Below are positions 53,101 through 62,917 of a stretch of DNA of 64,000 nt, piece by piece. Both the position numbers and the translations under genes were made by a program. Source of the DNA: Cupriavidus taiwanensis (GTDB taxonomy: Bacteria > Pseudomonadota > Gammaproteobacteria > Burkholderiales > Burkholderiaceae); contig NZ_LT976854.1 in NCBI RefSeq assembly GCF_900249755.1, positions 2,223,709-2,287,708 on the forward strand, in the 5' to 3' direction. The notes under the pieces are model-generated. The model was not told the DNA's origin. It saw only the letters and a list, made by a program, of their open reading frames with translations, and ran no database searches. Position 1 is the stretch's first letter; every line of letters starts with the position of its first letter.

Positions 53101-54810
53101 TCACCCCGGAATCATCCCCGGCAACCAATACGCCTGCACCATCGTCATCACCCCGATGATCACCGCGAACAGCAGGCTGTGTTTCACGGTGAAGCGGAAC
53201 AGCTCCGATTCCTTGCCCACCAGCCCGGTCGCCGCGCAGGCGACCGCGATCGATTGCGGCGAGATCATCTTGGCGGTGACGCCGCCGGTGGTGTTGGCCG
53301 CGACCATCAGCGTGTCGGACACGCCGATCTGGTGCGCGGTGGTGTTCTGCAGCGCGCAGAAGAGCGCATTGGACGAGGTGTCGGAGCCCGTCAGGAACAC
53401 GCCCAGCCAGCCCAGGAACGGCGAGAAGAACGGGAACGCCGCACCGGTGCCGGCCAGCAGCAGCGCCAGCGTCGACGACATGCCGGAGTAGTTGGCGACA
53501 AAGGCGAACGCCAGCACCAGCCCGATCGACAGCACCGGGCGCGCCAGTTCCACCAGCGTTTCCCCGAACGTGGCCAGCAGGTCGCGCGGCTTCATGCGCA
53601 GCAGCACGGCCGAGACCAGCGCGGTCAGCAGGATCGCGGTGCCGACCGCGGAGAGCAGGTCGATCTTCAGCACCGCGTCATAGGCCTTGGGCGTGGCGAC
53701 GATCGGCGCGGCCTTGATCACCAGCTGGTCCAGCCCCGGGATCCTGAACTTCAGCACGGTGCCGGCCAGCGCGCCGTTGGCGGCGAACAGCGCCTTGAAC
53801 GGCTGCAGGCTCCACACCGTGACGATCGCGGTCAGGATGCCGAACGGCGCCCACGCGCGCAGCGTTTGCGCCAGCGTGTAGGGCGAAGCCTTGCGGCTCG
53901 GCATCGCGCCTCCGAAGCCGCCGCCAAAACCTGCCAGCGCGACCGTGCCGCCGCTGACGTTGCCAGCGCTGCCGCCGGCGCGTTGCGATGCGCTGCGCGG
54001 CTGCCACACCTTCAGGAACGCCGCCAGCGATACCAGGCTGACCAGCGCCGAGGTGATGTCCGGCAGTTCCGGCCCGATATGGTTGGAGGTGAAGTACTGC
54101 GTCACGGCGAAGCTGCCGCCGCATACCAGCGCCGCCGGCCAGGTTTCGCGCACGCCCTTGGCGCCGTCCATCATGAACACCAGCCAGAACGGCACCAGCA
54201 GCGACAGCAGCGGCAGCTGGCGCCCGGCCATGGCACCGATATGGAAGGGATCGATGCCCGTCACCTGCCCGGCGACGATGATGGGAATGCCCATCGCGCC
54301 GAACGCCACCGGCGCGGTATTGGCGATCAGGCACAGCCCGGCCGCGTACAGCGGGTTGAAGCCCAGCCCCACCAGCAGCGCCGCGGTGATCGCCACCGGC
54401 GCGCCGAATCCCGCCGCACCCTCCAGGAAGGCGCCGAAGGCAAAGCCGATCAGCAGCATCTGCAGGCGCTGGTCGTCGGTGATCGACAGCACCGAGGCGC
54501 GGATCACGTCGAACTGGCCGGTCTTGACCACGATCTTGTAGAGGAACACCGCGGTCACGATGATCCACGCAATCGGCCACAGCCCGTAGGCAAAGCCGAA
54601 GCCGGCCGAGGCCAGCGCCTGCTGCACGGGCATGCCGTAGGCAAACACCGCCACCGCCAGCGCCAGCAGCAGCGTCACCGCCGCGGCGACGTGGCCCTTT
54701 ATGCGCCACACCGCGAGCGCGATGAAGAAGAACAGGATGGGGATGGCTGCCGCCAGCGACGACAGCCACAGGCTGCCTAGTGGTGTGTAGAGTTGGGTCC
54801 AGGGTTGCAA
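53101..54810 (-). CDS. lldP: L-lactate permease
   Basis: 569-aa LctP-family transporter with about 12-14 membrane helices. Signature parts include [41 protein letters not shown] and [17 protein letters not shown]. The start is a TTG at 54810, supported by AGGAG seven bases upstream and by full alignment of the first helix; no ATG fits. It follows lutB by about 160 bp, with a palindromic repeat between, and should import lactate for LutABC. Confidence 0.92.
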   Translation of the reverse strand: MQPWTQLYTPLGSLWLSSLAAAIPILFFFIALAVWRIKGHVAAAVTLLLALAVAVFAYGMPVQQALASAGFGFAYGLWPIAWIIVTAVFLYKIVVKTGQFDVIRASVLSITDDQRLQMLLIGFAFGAFLEGAAGFGAPVAITAALLVGLGFNPLYAAGLCLIANTAPVAFGAMGIPIIVAGQVTGIDPFHIGAMAGRQLPLLSLLVPFWLVFMMDGAKGVRETWPAALVCGGSFAVTQYFTSNHIGPELPDITSALVSLVSLAAFLKVWQPRSASQRAGGSAGNVSGGTVALAGFGGGFGGAMPSRKASPYTLAQTLRAWAPFGILTAIVTVWSLQPFKALFAANGALAGTVLKFRIPGLDQLVIKAAPIVATPKAYDAVLKIDLLSAVGTAILLTALVSAVLLRMKPRDLLATFGETLVELARPVLSIGLVLAFAFVANYSGMSSTLALLLAGTGAAFPFFSPFLGWLGVFLTGSDTSSNALFCALQNTTAHQIGVSDTLMVAANTTGGVTAKMISPQSIAVACAATGLVGKESELFRFTVKHSLLFAVIIGVMTMVQAYWLPGMIPG

Positions 54811-54897
54811 GGTGGGTCTCCTGATTTGGTGGTGGTTCGGGATAGCTTTGTTGTCTTGGGAAAAGCGTGAGGGCGTCGACTCGCGCGCTTGTGTACT

Positions 54898-54921
54898 CCC
54901 TCTCCCGCAAGCGGGAGAGGG
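54898..54921. repeat. Single palindromic repeat between lutB and lldP
   Basis: CCCTCTCCCGC-AA-GCGGGAGAGGG, the eighth copy of this palindrome in the window. It sits inside the lut-lldP unit and could lower lldP expression relative to lutABC. Confidence 0.75.
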
Positions 54922-54968
54922 GAGCAAACAAGCGGGTGTGGGCAGGCGTTGGCGCGTTGAGAAGCGCC

Positions 54969-56414
54969 CTACTCCGGCTGCCCCTTTTCCTTCAGCAAAT
55001 CCGCCAGGCTCTTCGCCGCCGGCTTCAGCGGTGTGCGGTGCTGCGTCCATCCCATCTGCTTCGACGGTGTCAGCGCGCGCAGCCGCGTCGCGGCCCAGCG
55101 GAACAGCCGGTATGCCGCCGGGTGCGAGTACGCGCCGCTCCAGAAACGCCACACCAGGTGCTCGCCCTTGCTGTACTTGGCCCCCTGGCCGCGCAGGGGG
55201 TTGGCCACCCGTTCGTCCGGATCGCGGTTGGCCTCGGTGCGCAGGCGCACCAGCAGTTGCGGGATCGGGATGCGCACCGGGCAGACCTCGCCGCAGGCGC
55301 CGCACAGGCTCGATGCGGTGGCCAGGTCGGCGGTGGCGTCCAGCCCCAGCAGATGCGGCGAGATGATCTTGCCGATCGGGCCGGGATAGGTGGTGCCGTA
55401 GGCGTGGCCGCCGATGCGGGTGTAGACCGGGCAGTGGTTCATGCACGCGCCGCAGCGGATGCATTGCAGCGTCGCGCGCAGCTGCGCGTCGGCATAAGCC
55501 TGGGTGCGGCCATTGTCGAGCAGCACCAGGTGCACTTCGCGCGGGCCGTCGCGCTCGCCCGCGCGGCGCGGGCCCGAGATCAGGTTGAAATACGTGGTGA
55601 TGGCCTGGCCCGTGGCCGAGCGCGTCAGCAGCGTCGACAGCGGCACGATGTGCTCGAGTCTGGCCACCACCTTCTCCATGCCCATGATGGCGATATGCAC
55701 GTCCGGCACGGTGGTGGACAGCCGGCCGTTGCCCTCGTTCTCCACCAGCCACAGCGTGCCGGTGTCGGCCGCGGCGAAGTTCACGCCGGACAGGCCGATG
55801 TCGGCCTCGACAAAGGCCTGCCGCAGCGCGCGCCGGCCGGTCTGGATCAGCGCGTCGACGTCCTCGGTATAGGACGTGTCGGGGATATGCTCGGTGAACA
55901 GCTGCGCGATATCGCCCTTGGTCTTGTGGATCGCCGGCATCACGATATGCGACGGCTTCTCGCCGGCGAGCTGGACGATGTATTCGCCCATGTCGGACTC
56001 GATGCAGGCCACGCCGCGCTCGGCCAGGTAATGGTTGAGCTCGATCTCCTCGCTCGCCATCGACTTGCCCTTGATCACGCGCTGCGCCTGCTTCGATGCC
56101 GCGATGCGATGGATGATGGCGTTGGCCTCGTCGGCGGTCTCGGCCCAGTGCACCTGTACGCCGGCCGCGGTGAGTTTGTCTTCGAGCTGCACCAGCAGGT
56201 CCGGCAGGTTGGCCAGCGCGTGCTGGCGCACCGCCTCGCCCAGGTCGCGCAGGCGTTCCAGCTCATCGGCGTCGGGGAACTGCGCCAGGCGCTTGCCTTG
56301 CAGGAAGTCCATCGCGCCGCGGAAGCTCTGGCGCAGCTTGGGGTCGTCCAGCGCCTCGCGGGCGCGCGCCTTGAAGTCCTGCGGTGGAACGAAATTCAGC
56401 GTGTGCTGGCTCAT
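54969..56414 (-). CDS. lutB: Lactate utilisation iron-sulfur protein LutB
   Basis: 481-aa subunit of the LutABC L-lactate oxidising complex. The N-terminal LUD domain has [16 protein letters not shown] and [19 protein letters not shown]. Two 4Fe-4S motifs follow: [14 protein letters not shown] and [13 protein letters not shown]. The ATG at 56414 overlaps the lutC stop as ATGA. Bacillus studies show that LutABC converts L-lactate to pyruvate and passes electrons onward; this role is transferred by homology. Confidence 0.95.
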   Translation of the reverse strand: MSQHTLNFVPPQDFKARAREALDDPKLRQSFRGAMDFLQGKRLAQFPDADELERLRDLGEAVRQHALANLPDLLVQLEDKLTAAGVQVHWAETADEANAIIHRIAASKQAQRVIKGKSMASEEIELNHYLAERGVACIESDMGEYIVQLAGEKPSHIVMPAIHKTKGDIAQLFTEHIPDTSYTEDVDALIQTGRRALRQAFVEADIGLSGVNFAAADTGTLWLVENEGNGRLSTTVPDVHIAIMGMEKVVARLEHIVPLSTLLTRSATGQAITTYFNLISGPRRAGERDGPREVHLVLLDNGRTQAYADAQLRATLQCIRCGACMNHCPVYTRIGGHAYGTTYPGPIGKIISPHLLGLDATADLATASSLCGACGEVCPVRIPIPQLLVRLRTEANRDPDERVANPLRGQGAKYSKGEHLVWRFWSGAYSHPAAYRLFRWAATRLRALTPSKQMGWTQHRTPLKPAAKSLADLLKEKGQPE

Positions 56415-57112
56415 CGCACGGCCTCCGCGGTGTCGGTCTCGATCACCACCCACAGCCGGCGCGGACCATGCGCGCCGTAGGCCAGGGTCTGCTGGATGTC
56501 CGAGGTCTTGGACGGGCCGGAGACCAGCACCAGGTTGGTCGGCATGCCGTCGGCCCAGCGCTCGGCGCGCGCGGCCATGTGCAGGTCGTCATGCAGCGTC
56601 GAGGCGCGCACCAGCGCCACGTGCAGCGGCGGCACCAGCGACACCGTGCGCGGCGAGCCAGCGTCCGGCGCCAGCACCAGCGTGCCGGTGGCGGCGATGC
56701 CGGAGCGCGCCACGGTGAAGCCGGCGTCGACGGTGTCGAACAGCTCGGCCTTCCACGCTTCGATCGGGCGGTCGTAGCCGATGGCTTCGACTCCGGCCGG
56801 CAACGCGGCAGCCAGCGCGGCGCCGGCCGGGCTGGCCGGATCGAGCAGCAGGCGCCTGACGCCTGCGCTAGCCAGTTCCGCGCCGATCAATGCGGGCCAG
56901 GCGCCGGCGTCGGCGCACCAGACCTCGGCATGCAGGCCTTGCAATGCGGCCTGCATGGCGGCGACGCGTTCGCCGGTGGTTGGCGTGCCATGGCGGCGCG
57001 CTGCGAAATGGCTGTCGATGCGGCGGTCGAGTTCAGTGGTGTGCGGCGACGGCGCGGGCGCGGCGGCGCGCAGCCGGCCCAGCATGCGTTCGCGGGCGCC
57101 GGGCGTGCTCAT
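56411..57112 (-). CDS. lutC: Lactate utilisation protein LutC
   Basis: 233-aa LUD-domain protein. ARSGIAATGTLVLAPDAGSPRT and the C-terminal VSGPSKTSDIQQTLAYGAHG with GPRRL are the LutC/YkgG hallmarks. GGAGG lies before ATG 57112, which overlaps the lutA stop. It is the middle gene in lutA-lutC-lutB; in Bacillus the order is lutA-lutB-lutC, so the order differs here. Confidence 0.93.
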   Translation of the reverse strand: MSTPGARERMLGRLRAAAPAPSPHTTELDRRIDSHFAARRHGTPTTGERVAAMQAALQGLHAEVWCADAGAWPALIGAELASAGVRRLLLDPASPAGAALAAALPAGVEAIGYDRPIEAWKAELFDTVDAGFTVARSGIAATGTLVLAPDAGSPRTVSLVPPLHVALVRASTLHDDLHMAARAERWADGMPTNLVLVSGPSKTSDIQQTLAYGAHGPRRLWVVIETDTAEAVR

Positions 57113-57891
57113 GCGGCACCTCCGGTGCGGCGCCACAGGAAGCTGGCCAGGTGTTCCACCTGCAGCGGCGCGCGGTCGTGCGCGGCGGTGTGGCCGATAT
57201 TGAGCAGGCAGCCGCAGTCGGCCGAAACCAGCCGGTCGCAGCCGGTGGCGCAGGCCGAGGCGACCTTGTCGCGCACCATGGCGCCGGAGATGTCGGGATG
57301 CTTGAGCGAGAAGGTGCCGCCGAACCCGCAGCATTCGGACTCGCGCGCATGCTCGACGCGGGTCACGCCCGGCAGCGCATCGACCAGCGCCACACCGTGC
57401 TGGCGCGTACCCATTTCGCGGCGCGCGCCGCACGAGGTATGCAGCACGATGCGCTCGGGCGGCTGGGCCGCTGCCGATGCCGCGCCGAAGTCCACCTTCA
57501 GCACGTGCAGCAGGAACTCGCCCAGCTCATAGACGCGCGCGGCCAGTTCGCGCGCCTTCGGGCCGGCGTCGGCATCGTCGGCAAACAGTTGCGGCCAGTG
57601 GTGGCGCATCATGCCGGCGCACGAGCCGGACGGCACGATCACCGGCCACGGCTGGCGGAACAGGTCCAGCTGGGCGCGCGCCACCGCGCGGGCGGCGTCG
57701 GGGTTGCCGCTGCTGTAGGCGGGCTGGCCGCAGCAGCTCTGGCCGCGCGGGAAATGCACGGTCAGGCCTTCGCGCTCGAGCAGCCGCACGGCGTCGAGGC
57801 CGGCCTGCGGCACGAACATGTCGACCAGGCAGGTGGCAAACAGGTAGGCCTGCGTGGGGGCAGGGCCGCTGGGGTACTGACGATCCTTCAT
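57109..57891 (-). CDS. lutA: Lactate utilisation protein LutA
   Basis: 260-aa protein with two CCG (heterodisulfide-reductase-type) domains: SCCGQPAYSSGNPDAAR with PSGSCAGMM, and HTSCGARREMG with ESECCGFGGTFSLKHP. These Cys sets hold an Fe-S cluster in the electron-transfer path. The ATG at 57891 is supported by GGAG six bases upstream; an in-frame GTG lies at 57903. It is the first gene of the unit, 65 bases from the LldR operator. Confidence 0.94.
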   Translation of the reverse strand: MKDRQYPSGPAPTQAYLFATCLVDMFVPQAGLDAVRLLEREGLTVHFPRGQSCCGQPAYSSGNPDAARAVARAQLDLFRQPWPVIVPSGSCAGMMRHHWPQLFADDADAGPKARELAARVYELGEFLLHVLKVDFGAASAAAQPPERIVLHTSCGARREMGTRQHGVALVDALPGVTRVEHARESECCGFGGTFSLKHPDISGAMVRDKVASACATGCDRLVSADCGCLLNIGHTAAHDRAPLQVEHLASFLWRRTGGAA

Positions 57892-57956
57892 GTCTCGCTC
57901 CACACGTGCTGGGTCGCACGTTTGGGCGCATAATTCCCGCTTCCGCGCGGCGGTTC

Positions 57957-57975
57957 AAATTGGTCGGACCAATTT
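57957..57975. promoter_or_regulatory. LldR operator in the lutA-lldR divergent promoter
   Basis: AAATTGGTC-G-GACCAATTT is a perfect 9-bp-arm palindrome. It contains the T-G-G-T-N3-A-C-C-A core of the FadR-type GntR sites and matches the E. coli LldR operator form. It lies midway between lutA and lldR, so one dimer could control both. Confidence 0.88.
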
Positions 57976-58016
57976 TTCAGGAGCGCCGCGCCAGATCAGG
58001 AGCGAGGAAACACGGC

Positions 58017-58736
58017 ATGACGGCAGCCAGGCACGGGCAGGCGCGCGGACGCGTGGAGTCGGTGATGCGGCGCATGGAGACCGCGCTGCTCGACGGCACC
58101 TGGCCGCCCGGCACGCGGCTGCCGGCCGAGCGCTTGCTGGCCGCGCAATACGCGGTGGCGCGCAACACCGTGCGCGAGGCGATCCAGCGCCTGGCCGCGC
58201 GCGGCCTGCTGCAGAGCCGGCGCGGCGCGGGCGTCTATGCCACCGACCAGCTGCGCGCCGGCATTGCCTCGCCGTGGGGGCAGCTGGTGGCGGACCATCC
58301 CGCGCTGCGTGAAGACATCCTGGAATTCCGCCGCGTGCTGGAGGGGGCCACGGCTTACTTCGCCGCGTTGCGCGCCGATGCCGCCGACGTGAAGCGGATC
58401 CGCGCGCTGATGGCCGAGCTGGAACGCGCGCGCGGCGCCGACGACAAGCAGGCCGAGGCCGATGCCGACGCGCAGCTGCATGACGCCATCGCGCAGGCCT
58501 CGCACAACACCATGTTCCTGCACCTGCATACCAGCGTGATCGGCATGCTGCGCGAGCACATCACCATCAACGGCACCGGCCTGCGCGAACAGGATGACGA
58601 TGCCTCGGACCTGCTGCTGCTGCAGCACCGCACGCTGTGCGAGGCCATCTGCGCGCGCCGCCCCGAAGAGGCGCGCACGGCGATGCAGACCCATATCGAT
58701 TTCGTGCGCAGCCGGGTGGAGCAGGACGGCGGCTAG
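58017..58736 (+). CDS. lldR: FadR-subfamily GntR regulator of lactate use (LldR)
   Basis: 239-aa repressor. A winged HTH (LPAERLLAAQYAVARNTVREAIQRLAARGLLQSRRG region, residues about 35-75) is followed by an all-alpha FCD ligand domain with metal-type His (DADAQLHDAIAQASHNTMFL, ending ARTAMQTHIDFVRSRV). GAGGAAA lies before ATG 58017. Divergent from lutA and facing the perfect operator, it should repress lutACB-lldP until lactate binds. Confidence 0.9.
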   Translation: MTAARHGQARGRVESVMRRMETALLDGTWPPGTRLPAERLLAAQYAVARNTVREAIQRLAARGLLQSRRGAGVYATDQLRAGIASPWGQLVADHPALREDILEFRRVLEGATAYFAALRADAADVKRIRALMAELERARGADDKQAEADADAQLHDAIAQASHNTMFLHLHTSVIGMLREHITINGTGLREQDDDASDLLLLQHRTLCEAICARRPEEARTAMQTHIDFVRSRVEQDGG

Positions 58737-58795
58737 GGAGCGTCCGTGAGCCGGTCTTTGGTCCAACCACCGCGCCGGCGTGCCGGCCGCGGCAT

Positions 58796-59833
58796 TCAGA
58801 TCAGCCCGGCACCGGCCAGCTCGCGCTTCAGGTACGCATAAAAAATCGGCCCGGCGATCACGCCCGGGATGCCGAACAGCGTTTCCATCAGCAGCATCAC
58901 CATCAGCAGTTCCCACGCCGCCGCCTGGATGCGCGCGCCGATGATGCGCGCGTTCAGGAAGTACTCGAGCTTGTGGATCACCACCAGGAACACCAGCGAG
59001 GCCACCGCGATCGGCAGCGACACCGACAGCGACGCGACCACGATGGCCGTGTTCGAGATCAGGTTGCCCAGCACCGGCAGCAGGCCCGCGACGAAGGTGA
59101 TCACCACCAGCGTCTTGCTCAGCGGCAGGTGAACACCAAAGAGCGGCAGCACCAGCAGCAGGTAGATCGCCGTCAGCACGGTGTTGATGGTGGAGATCTG
59201 GATCTGCGCGAAGATGAATTGCGAGAAGGCCTGCTGCAGCGTGCGCGCACGCGCCACCAGCGCCGCTGCCAGCGGGCGCCGGTTGGGGCGCGCCACCGCG
59301 CGGTACAGCGCCACCATCGCGCCGATCACCAGCCCGATCAGGATATGCACCAGCGTGCGCAGCACTTCGGCGCCCAGCTTCTGCGCCGTCGCGGCATGCT
59401 CGCGCAGCGTGTCGATCAGCGTGTTGGCCAGTTCGTCGACGCCGTTGGGCAGCGCGTCGCTGACCCAGGGCGGCAATTGCCCGCGCGAGCGGTCGATGAT
59501 GTCGGCGACGTGGTTGAGCAGGCCGTCGAGCGTATTGCCCTCGCCGCTGACGAAGCGCACCAGCAGCCAGCCCGCCAGCGTCAGCCCCAGCAGGATCAGC
59601 GCGGAAAGGATCGCCACGGCGAGCGCGTCGTGGCTCTGGTGCAGGCGCTTCAGGCGCGGCGCCAGCACGTCCACCAGCGAGTACAGCAGCAGCCCGGACA
59701 GCAGCGCCGCGACCAGGTTGGCATGCAGCACGGTCCAGAGCGCCAGCGCGGTCAGCAGGTAGGCGACGGTGCCGACGCTGTACCACGCGGCCGGCGGCAG
59801 GCGCGGGGTGGCGGTCGGTTCGGGGTCTTTCAT
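58796..59833 (-). CDS. AI-2E family (PerM-like) membrane protein
   Basis: 345-aa protein with about 7-8 hydrophobic segments: an N-terminal pair (AYLLTALALWTVLHANLVAALLSG, 62-100), one near ALAVAILSALILLG, a periplasmic helical part, and a C-terminal set ending GIPGVIAGPIFYAYLKREL. This is the AI-2E/UPF0118 family, which includes Na+/H+ antiporters as well as the AI-2 exporter TqsA, so the substrate is open. GGAG six bases upstream supports ATG 59833. Confidence 0.87.
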   Translation of the reverse strand: MKDPEPTATPRLPPAAWYSVGTVAYLLTALALWTVLHANLVAALLSGLLLYSLVDVLAPRLKRLHQSHDALAVAILSALILLGLTLAGWLLVRFVSGEGNTLDGLLNHVADIIDRSRGQLPPWVSDALPNGVDELANTLIDTLREHAATAQKLGAEVLRTLVHILIGLVIGAMVALYRAVARPNRRPLAAALVARARTLQQAFSQFIFAQIQISTINTVLTAIYLLLVLPLFGVHLPLSKTLVVITFVAGLLPVLGNLISNTAIVVASLSVSLPIAVASLVFLVVIHKLEYFLNARIIGARIQAAAWELLMVMLLMETLFGIPGVIAGPIFYAYLKRELAGAGLI

Positions 59834-60087
59834 CGGTGTCTCCGGCATGCAATTTGCTGAAATGCTGAAATAAGTCCTGGATTCTCGCCGATCCAGATGT
59901 AATGACGGCGTCAGCCGCCCGAGCGGCCCCATGTGCCGCCGCAGCATGGCTTCGATGTTGGCATATCGGCACACGCAAAGGGTGTCTATATTAGGGGGAA
60001 TCGGGCTCGGCCAGTCGTGCGCCGCGCTGTCTTTCCGCTGTCTCGCCGCTGTCTCTCGTCCATCGCCACGCCCAGGGAACGCAACGC

Positions 60088-61470
60088 ATGGCCTACACCC
60101 ATATCATCGGCAACCACCGCCACGTCTTTGCCGACCTGCGCGCGCTGCTGGCCAAGGCCAGCCCGGCGCGCTCCGGCGACGCGCTGGCGGGCCTTGCCGC
60201 ACACAGCGAGCAGGAACGGATGGCGGCAAGGCTGGCGCTGGCCGAGGTGCCGCTGACGCGCTTTCTCAACGAGGCGCTGGTCCCCTATGAAGACGACGAG
60301 GTCACGCGCCTGATCCAGGACCGCCACGACGCCGCCGCCTTTGCCGCGATCGGCGCCACCACCGTGGGCGACCTGCGCAACTGGCTGCTGTGGCACGACA
60401 CCGACAGCGCGCTGCTGGCGCGGGTGGCGCCCGGGATCACGCCGGAGATGGCGGCAGCGGTCAGCAAGCTGATGCGCAACCAGGACCTGGTCGCGGTGGC
60501 GCGCAAGTGCCAGGTGGTCACGCGCTTTCGCAGCACGGTGGGCTTGCCGGGCCGGCTGGCGGTGCGGCTGCAGCCCAACCACCCCACCGACGACCCCAAG
60601 GGCATCGCCGCGTCGATCATCGACGGCCTGCTCTATGGCTGCGGCGATGCCACCATCGGCGTCAACCCGGCGTCGGACAACCTGGGCACCATCGTTTCGC
60701 TGCTGCGCATGATCGACGAGCTGCGCAGCCGCTTCGACATCCCCACGCAGTCTTGCGTGCTGACCCATGTCACCAACACGCTGCGCGCGATCGGGCAGGG
60801 CGCGCCGGTGGACCTGGTGTTCCAGTCGGTGGCCGGCAGCGAGCGCGCCAACGCGGCCTTCGGCATCAGCCTGTCGCTGCTGGCCGAGGCGCACGACGCG
60901 GCGCAGGCGCTGACGCGCGGCACCGTGGGCGACAACCTGATGTATTTCGAAACCGGGCAGGGCAGCGCGCTGTCGGCCGACGCGCACCACGGCGTCGACC
61001 AGCAGACCATGGAGGCGCGCGCCTATGCGGTGGCGCGCGCGTTCTCGCCGCTGCTGGTCAATACCGTGGTGGGCTTTATCGGGCCGGAGTACCTGTACGA
61101 CGGCAAGCAGATCATCCGCGCCGGGCTGGAGGACCACTTCTGCGGCAAGCTGATGGGCGTGCCGATGGGCTGCGACGTCTGCTACACCAACCATGCCGAG
61201 GCCGACCAGGACGACATGGATACGCTGCTGACGCTGTTCGGCGTGGCCGGCATCAACTTCATCATGGGGGTGCCGGGCGCCGACGACATCATGCTGAACT
61301 ACCAGAGCACCTCGTTCCACGACGCGCTGTACCTGCGCGAAGTGCTGGGGCTGCGCCCGGCGCCGGAGTTCGAGGACTGGCTGCAGCGCATGGGCATTGC
61401 CGACGCCGCCGGCCGGCTGCTGGAACCCGCCGCGCGCCAGCCGCTGCTGCAGATGGCGCACAGCTTGTAA
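60088..61470 (+). CDS. eutB: Ethanolamine ammonia-lyase large subunit
   Basis: 460-aa subunit of the B12-dependent enzyme turning ethanolamine into acetaldehyde and ammonia. Family segments include VARKCQVVTRFRSTVGLPGR, RLQPNHPTDDPKGIAASI, VFQSVAGSERANAAFGISL and CDVCYTNHAEADQDDMD. It is near the 453 aa of E. coli EutB. No carboxysome-like shell, eutD/eutE or EutR genes lie nearby, so this is the minimal soluble pathway. It is 9 bp upstream of eutC. Confidence 0.96.
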   Translation: MAYTHIIGNHRHVFADLRALLAKASPARSGDALAGLAAHSEQERMAARLALAEVPLTRFLNEALVPYEDDEVTRLIQDRHDAAAFAAIGATTVGDLRNWLLWHDTDSALLARVAPGITPEMAAAVSKLMRNQDLVAVARKCQVVTRFRSTVGLPGRLAVRLQPNHPTDDPKGIAASIIDGLLYGCGDATIGVNPASDNLGTIVSLLRMIDELRSRFDIPTQSCVLTHVTNTLRAIGQGAPVDLVFQSVAGSERANAAFGISLSLLAEAHDAAQALTRGTVGDNLMYFETGQGSALSADAHHGVDQQTMEARAYAVARAFSPLLVNTVVGFIGPEYLYDGKQIIRAGLEDHFCGKLMGVPMGCDVCYTNHAEADQDDMDTLLTLFGVAGINFIMGVPGADDIMLNYQSTSFHDALYLREVLGLRPAPEFEDWLQRMGIADAAGRLLEPAARQPLLQMAHSL

Positions 61471-61479
61471 GGAGCCGCG

Positions 61480-62298
61480 ATGACGGTCGAACCCCAGACT
61501 CCCGCCAGTCCGGACCGCGCCGCGCCCGAAGCCGACCCGTGGCAACGGCTGCGCCGCTTCACGCGCGCGCGCATCGCGCTGGGCCGCACCGGCCACAGCC
61601 AGCCCACCGATGCGGTGCTGGCGTTCGGGCTGGCCCATGCGCAGGCGCGCGATGCGGTGCACCTGGCGCTGGAGGTGGGCGCCGTCACCGCGGCGCTGGA
61701 TGCGGCGGGGCTGGCGCACGTGGCGGTGCACAGCGCCGCGCCGGACCGCGCGCACTACCTGCGCCGCCCCGACCTGGGCCGGCGCCTGGACGAAGCCAGC
61801 GGCGCGCGGCTGGACGCGGCGCGGCCGCAGCAGGCGCCGGATGTGGTGTTCGTGATTGCCGATGGCCTGTCCGCGCTGGCCACGCAGCGCCATGCGCTGC
61901 CGCTGCTCGAAGCGGCGCGCCAGCGCCTGCCGCAAGGCTGGCACATCGGTCCGGTGGTGGTGGCCGAGCAGTCGCGCGTGGCGCTGGGCGACGAGATCGG
62001 CGCGCGGCTGGGCGCGCGCCAGGTGGTGATGCTGATCGGAGAGCGGCCCGGGCTGAGTTCGCCGGACAGCCTCGGCATCTACCTGACCTATGCGCCGCGC
62101 CCCGGCCGTACCGATGCCGAGCGCAACTGCATCTCCAACGTGCGCCCGGAAGGGCTGCCCTGTGCGCACGCCGCCGAGCGGCTGGTGTTTCTGCTGCGCG
62201 GCGCCGCGGCGCTGGGGCGCTCCGGCGTGGACCTGAAGGACGACAGCGCGCCGGCGTTGCCCGAGGGCAGCGCCGAGCCGGCGCCGCAGGTCCGCTGA
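61480..62298 (+). CDS. eutC: Ethanolamine ammonia-lyase small subunit
   Basis: 272-aa partner of EutB that completes the adenosylcobalamin site. RIALGRTGHSQPTDAVLAFG near the start, VFVIADGLSALATQRHALPL in the middle and NCISNVRPEGLPCAHAAERL at the end are conserved EutC parts. AAGGAG before ATG 61480 gives strong support. A long GC hairpin follows the stop. Confidence 0.95.
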   Translation: MTVEPQTPASPDRAAPEADPWQRLRRFTRARIALGRTGHSQPTDAVLAFGLAHAQARDAVHLALEVGAVTAALDAAGLAHVAVHSAAPDRAHYLRRPDLGRRLDEASGARLDAARPQQAPDVVFVIADGLSALATQRHALPLLEAARQRLPQGWHIGPVVVAEQSRVALGDEIGARLGARQVVMLIGERPGLSSPDSLGIYLTYAPRPGRTDAERNCISNVRPEGLPCAHAAERLVFLLRGAAALGRSGVDLKDDSAPALPEGSAEPAPQVR

Positions 62299-62306
62299 AA
62301 ACGCAA

Positions 62307-62346
62307 AACGGCCACCACGCGGGCCGCAACCCGCGTGGTGGCCGTT
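62307..62346. terminator. Long hairpin between convergent eutC and the YbaK gene
   Basis: AACGGCCACCACGCGGG and CCCGCGTGGTGGCCGTT form a 17-bp perfect stem with a CCGCAA loop, nine bases past the eutC stop and 13 before the YbaK stop. It lacks a T-run but has A's on the left side. Confidence 0.65.
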
Positions 62347-62359
62347 GCCGCCGCACCGC

Positions 62360-62833
62360 TTACATCATGCGGCGCGAGAACTGCCCGTGTCCCGCATCCG
62401 ACATCAGCTGCCTGAACTGGTCGCCGCTCATGTGCACCAGGTCCTGGTGGTCGCCGCCCTCGAAATACACTTCGGGCTGCTGCATCAGGCTGTCGTCCAC
62501 ATAAGTCTGCATGCCGTATGCCATTGCCACCGGCGGAATCGCGCCGAGGTCGCAATCCTTGAATATCTCGCGGATCTCGTCCTCGTGCGCCAGCACCAGG
62601 TTGCGCCCGGTCTGTTCGCAGATGGCGGCCATCTGCAGGTGATGGCTCGAAGGGATCACAGCGGCAACGTAGCCGCGTTCATCCTCCAGCAACAGCGTCT
62701 TGGCCAGCCGGTCCCCGGGCACGTGCGCGGCCTCTGCCGTGGCCATGCTGCTCAGGGTGTAGGGGTGGCGGATGATGTCGTAGCGGGTGTTCTTGCTGCT
62801 CAGGCAGTTTGCGAGCGTGCTGGCCAGGGCCAT
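62360..62833 (-). CDS. YbaK/EbsC-domain aminoacyl-tRNA deacylase-like protein
   Basis: 157-aa protein of the editing-domain family that removes wrong amino acids from tRNA. The conserved Lys is in LAKTLLLEDERGYVAAV, PSSHHLQ follows, and the Gly-rich end of the pocket reads DCDLGAIPPVAMAYG. The subclass (YbaK, ProXp-ala or other) is not decided. AAGGAG six bases upstream supports ATG 62833. A TATAGT box at 62882-62887 may be its -10 element. It is convergent with eutC. Confidence 0.82.
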   Translation of the reverse strand: MALASTLANCLSSKNTRYDIIRHPYTLSSMATAEAAHVPGDRLAKTLLLEDERGYVAAVIPSSHHLQMAAICEQTGRNLVLAHEDEIREIFKDCDLGAIPPVAMAYGMQTYVDDSLMQQPEVYFEGGDHQDLVHMSGDQFRQLMSDAGHGQFSRRMM

Positions 62834-62917
62834 GGTTGCTCCTTGGTTACCGATGCGCCGACGGTTATCCTTGTGCTCCTACTATAGTGCGCCGGCACCC
62901 GGCCTGAAGGGCCGCGG

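Noticed and set aside
58796-59833. Quorum-sensing AI-2 exporter
   Set aside because: The AI-2E family name is broad and includes ion antiporters. No luxS or lsr genes are here, so a signalling role is not claimed.
60088-62298. Part of a full eut microcompartment operon
   Set aside because: Only eutB and eutC are present; neighbours are an AI-2E protein and a YbaK protein, with no shell, EutR or EutA/H genes.
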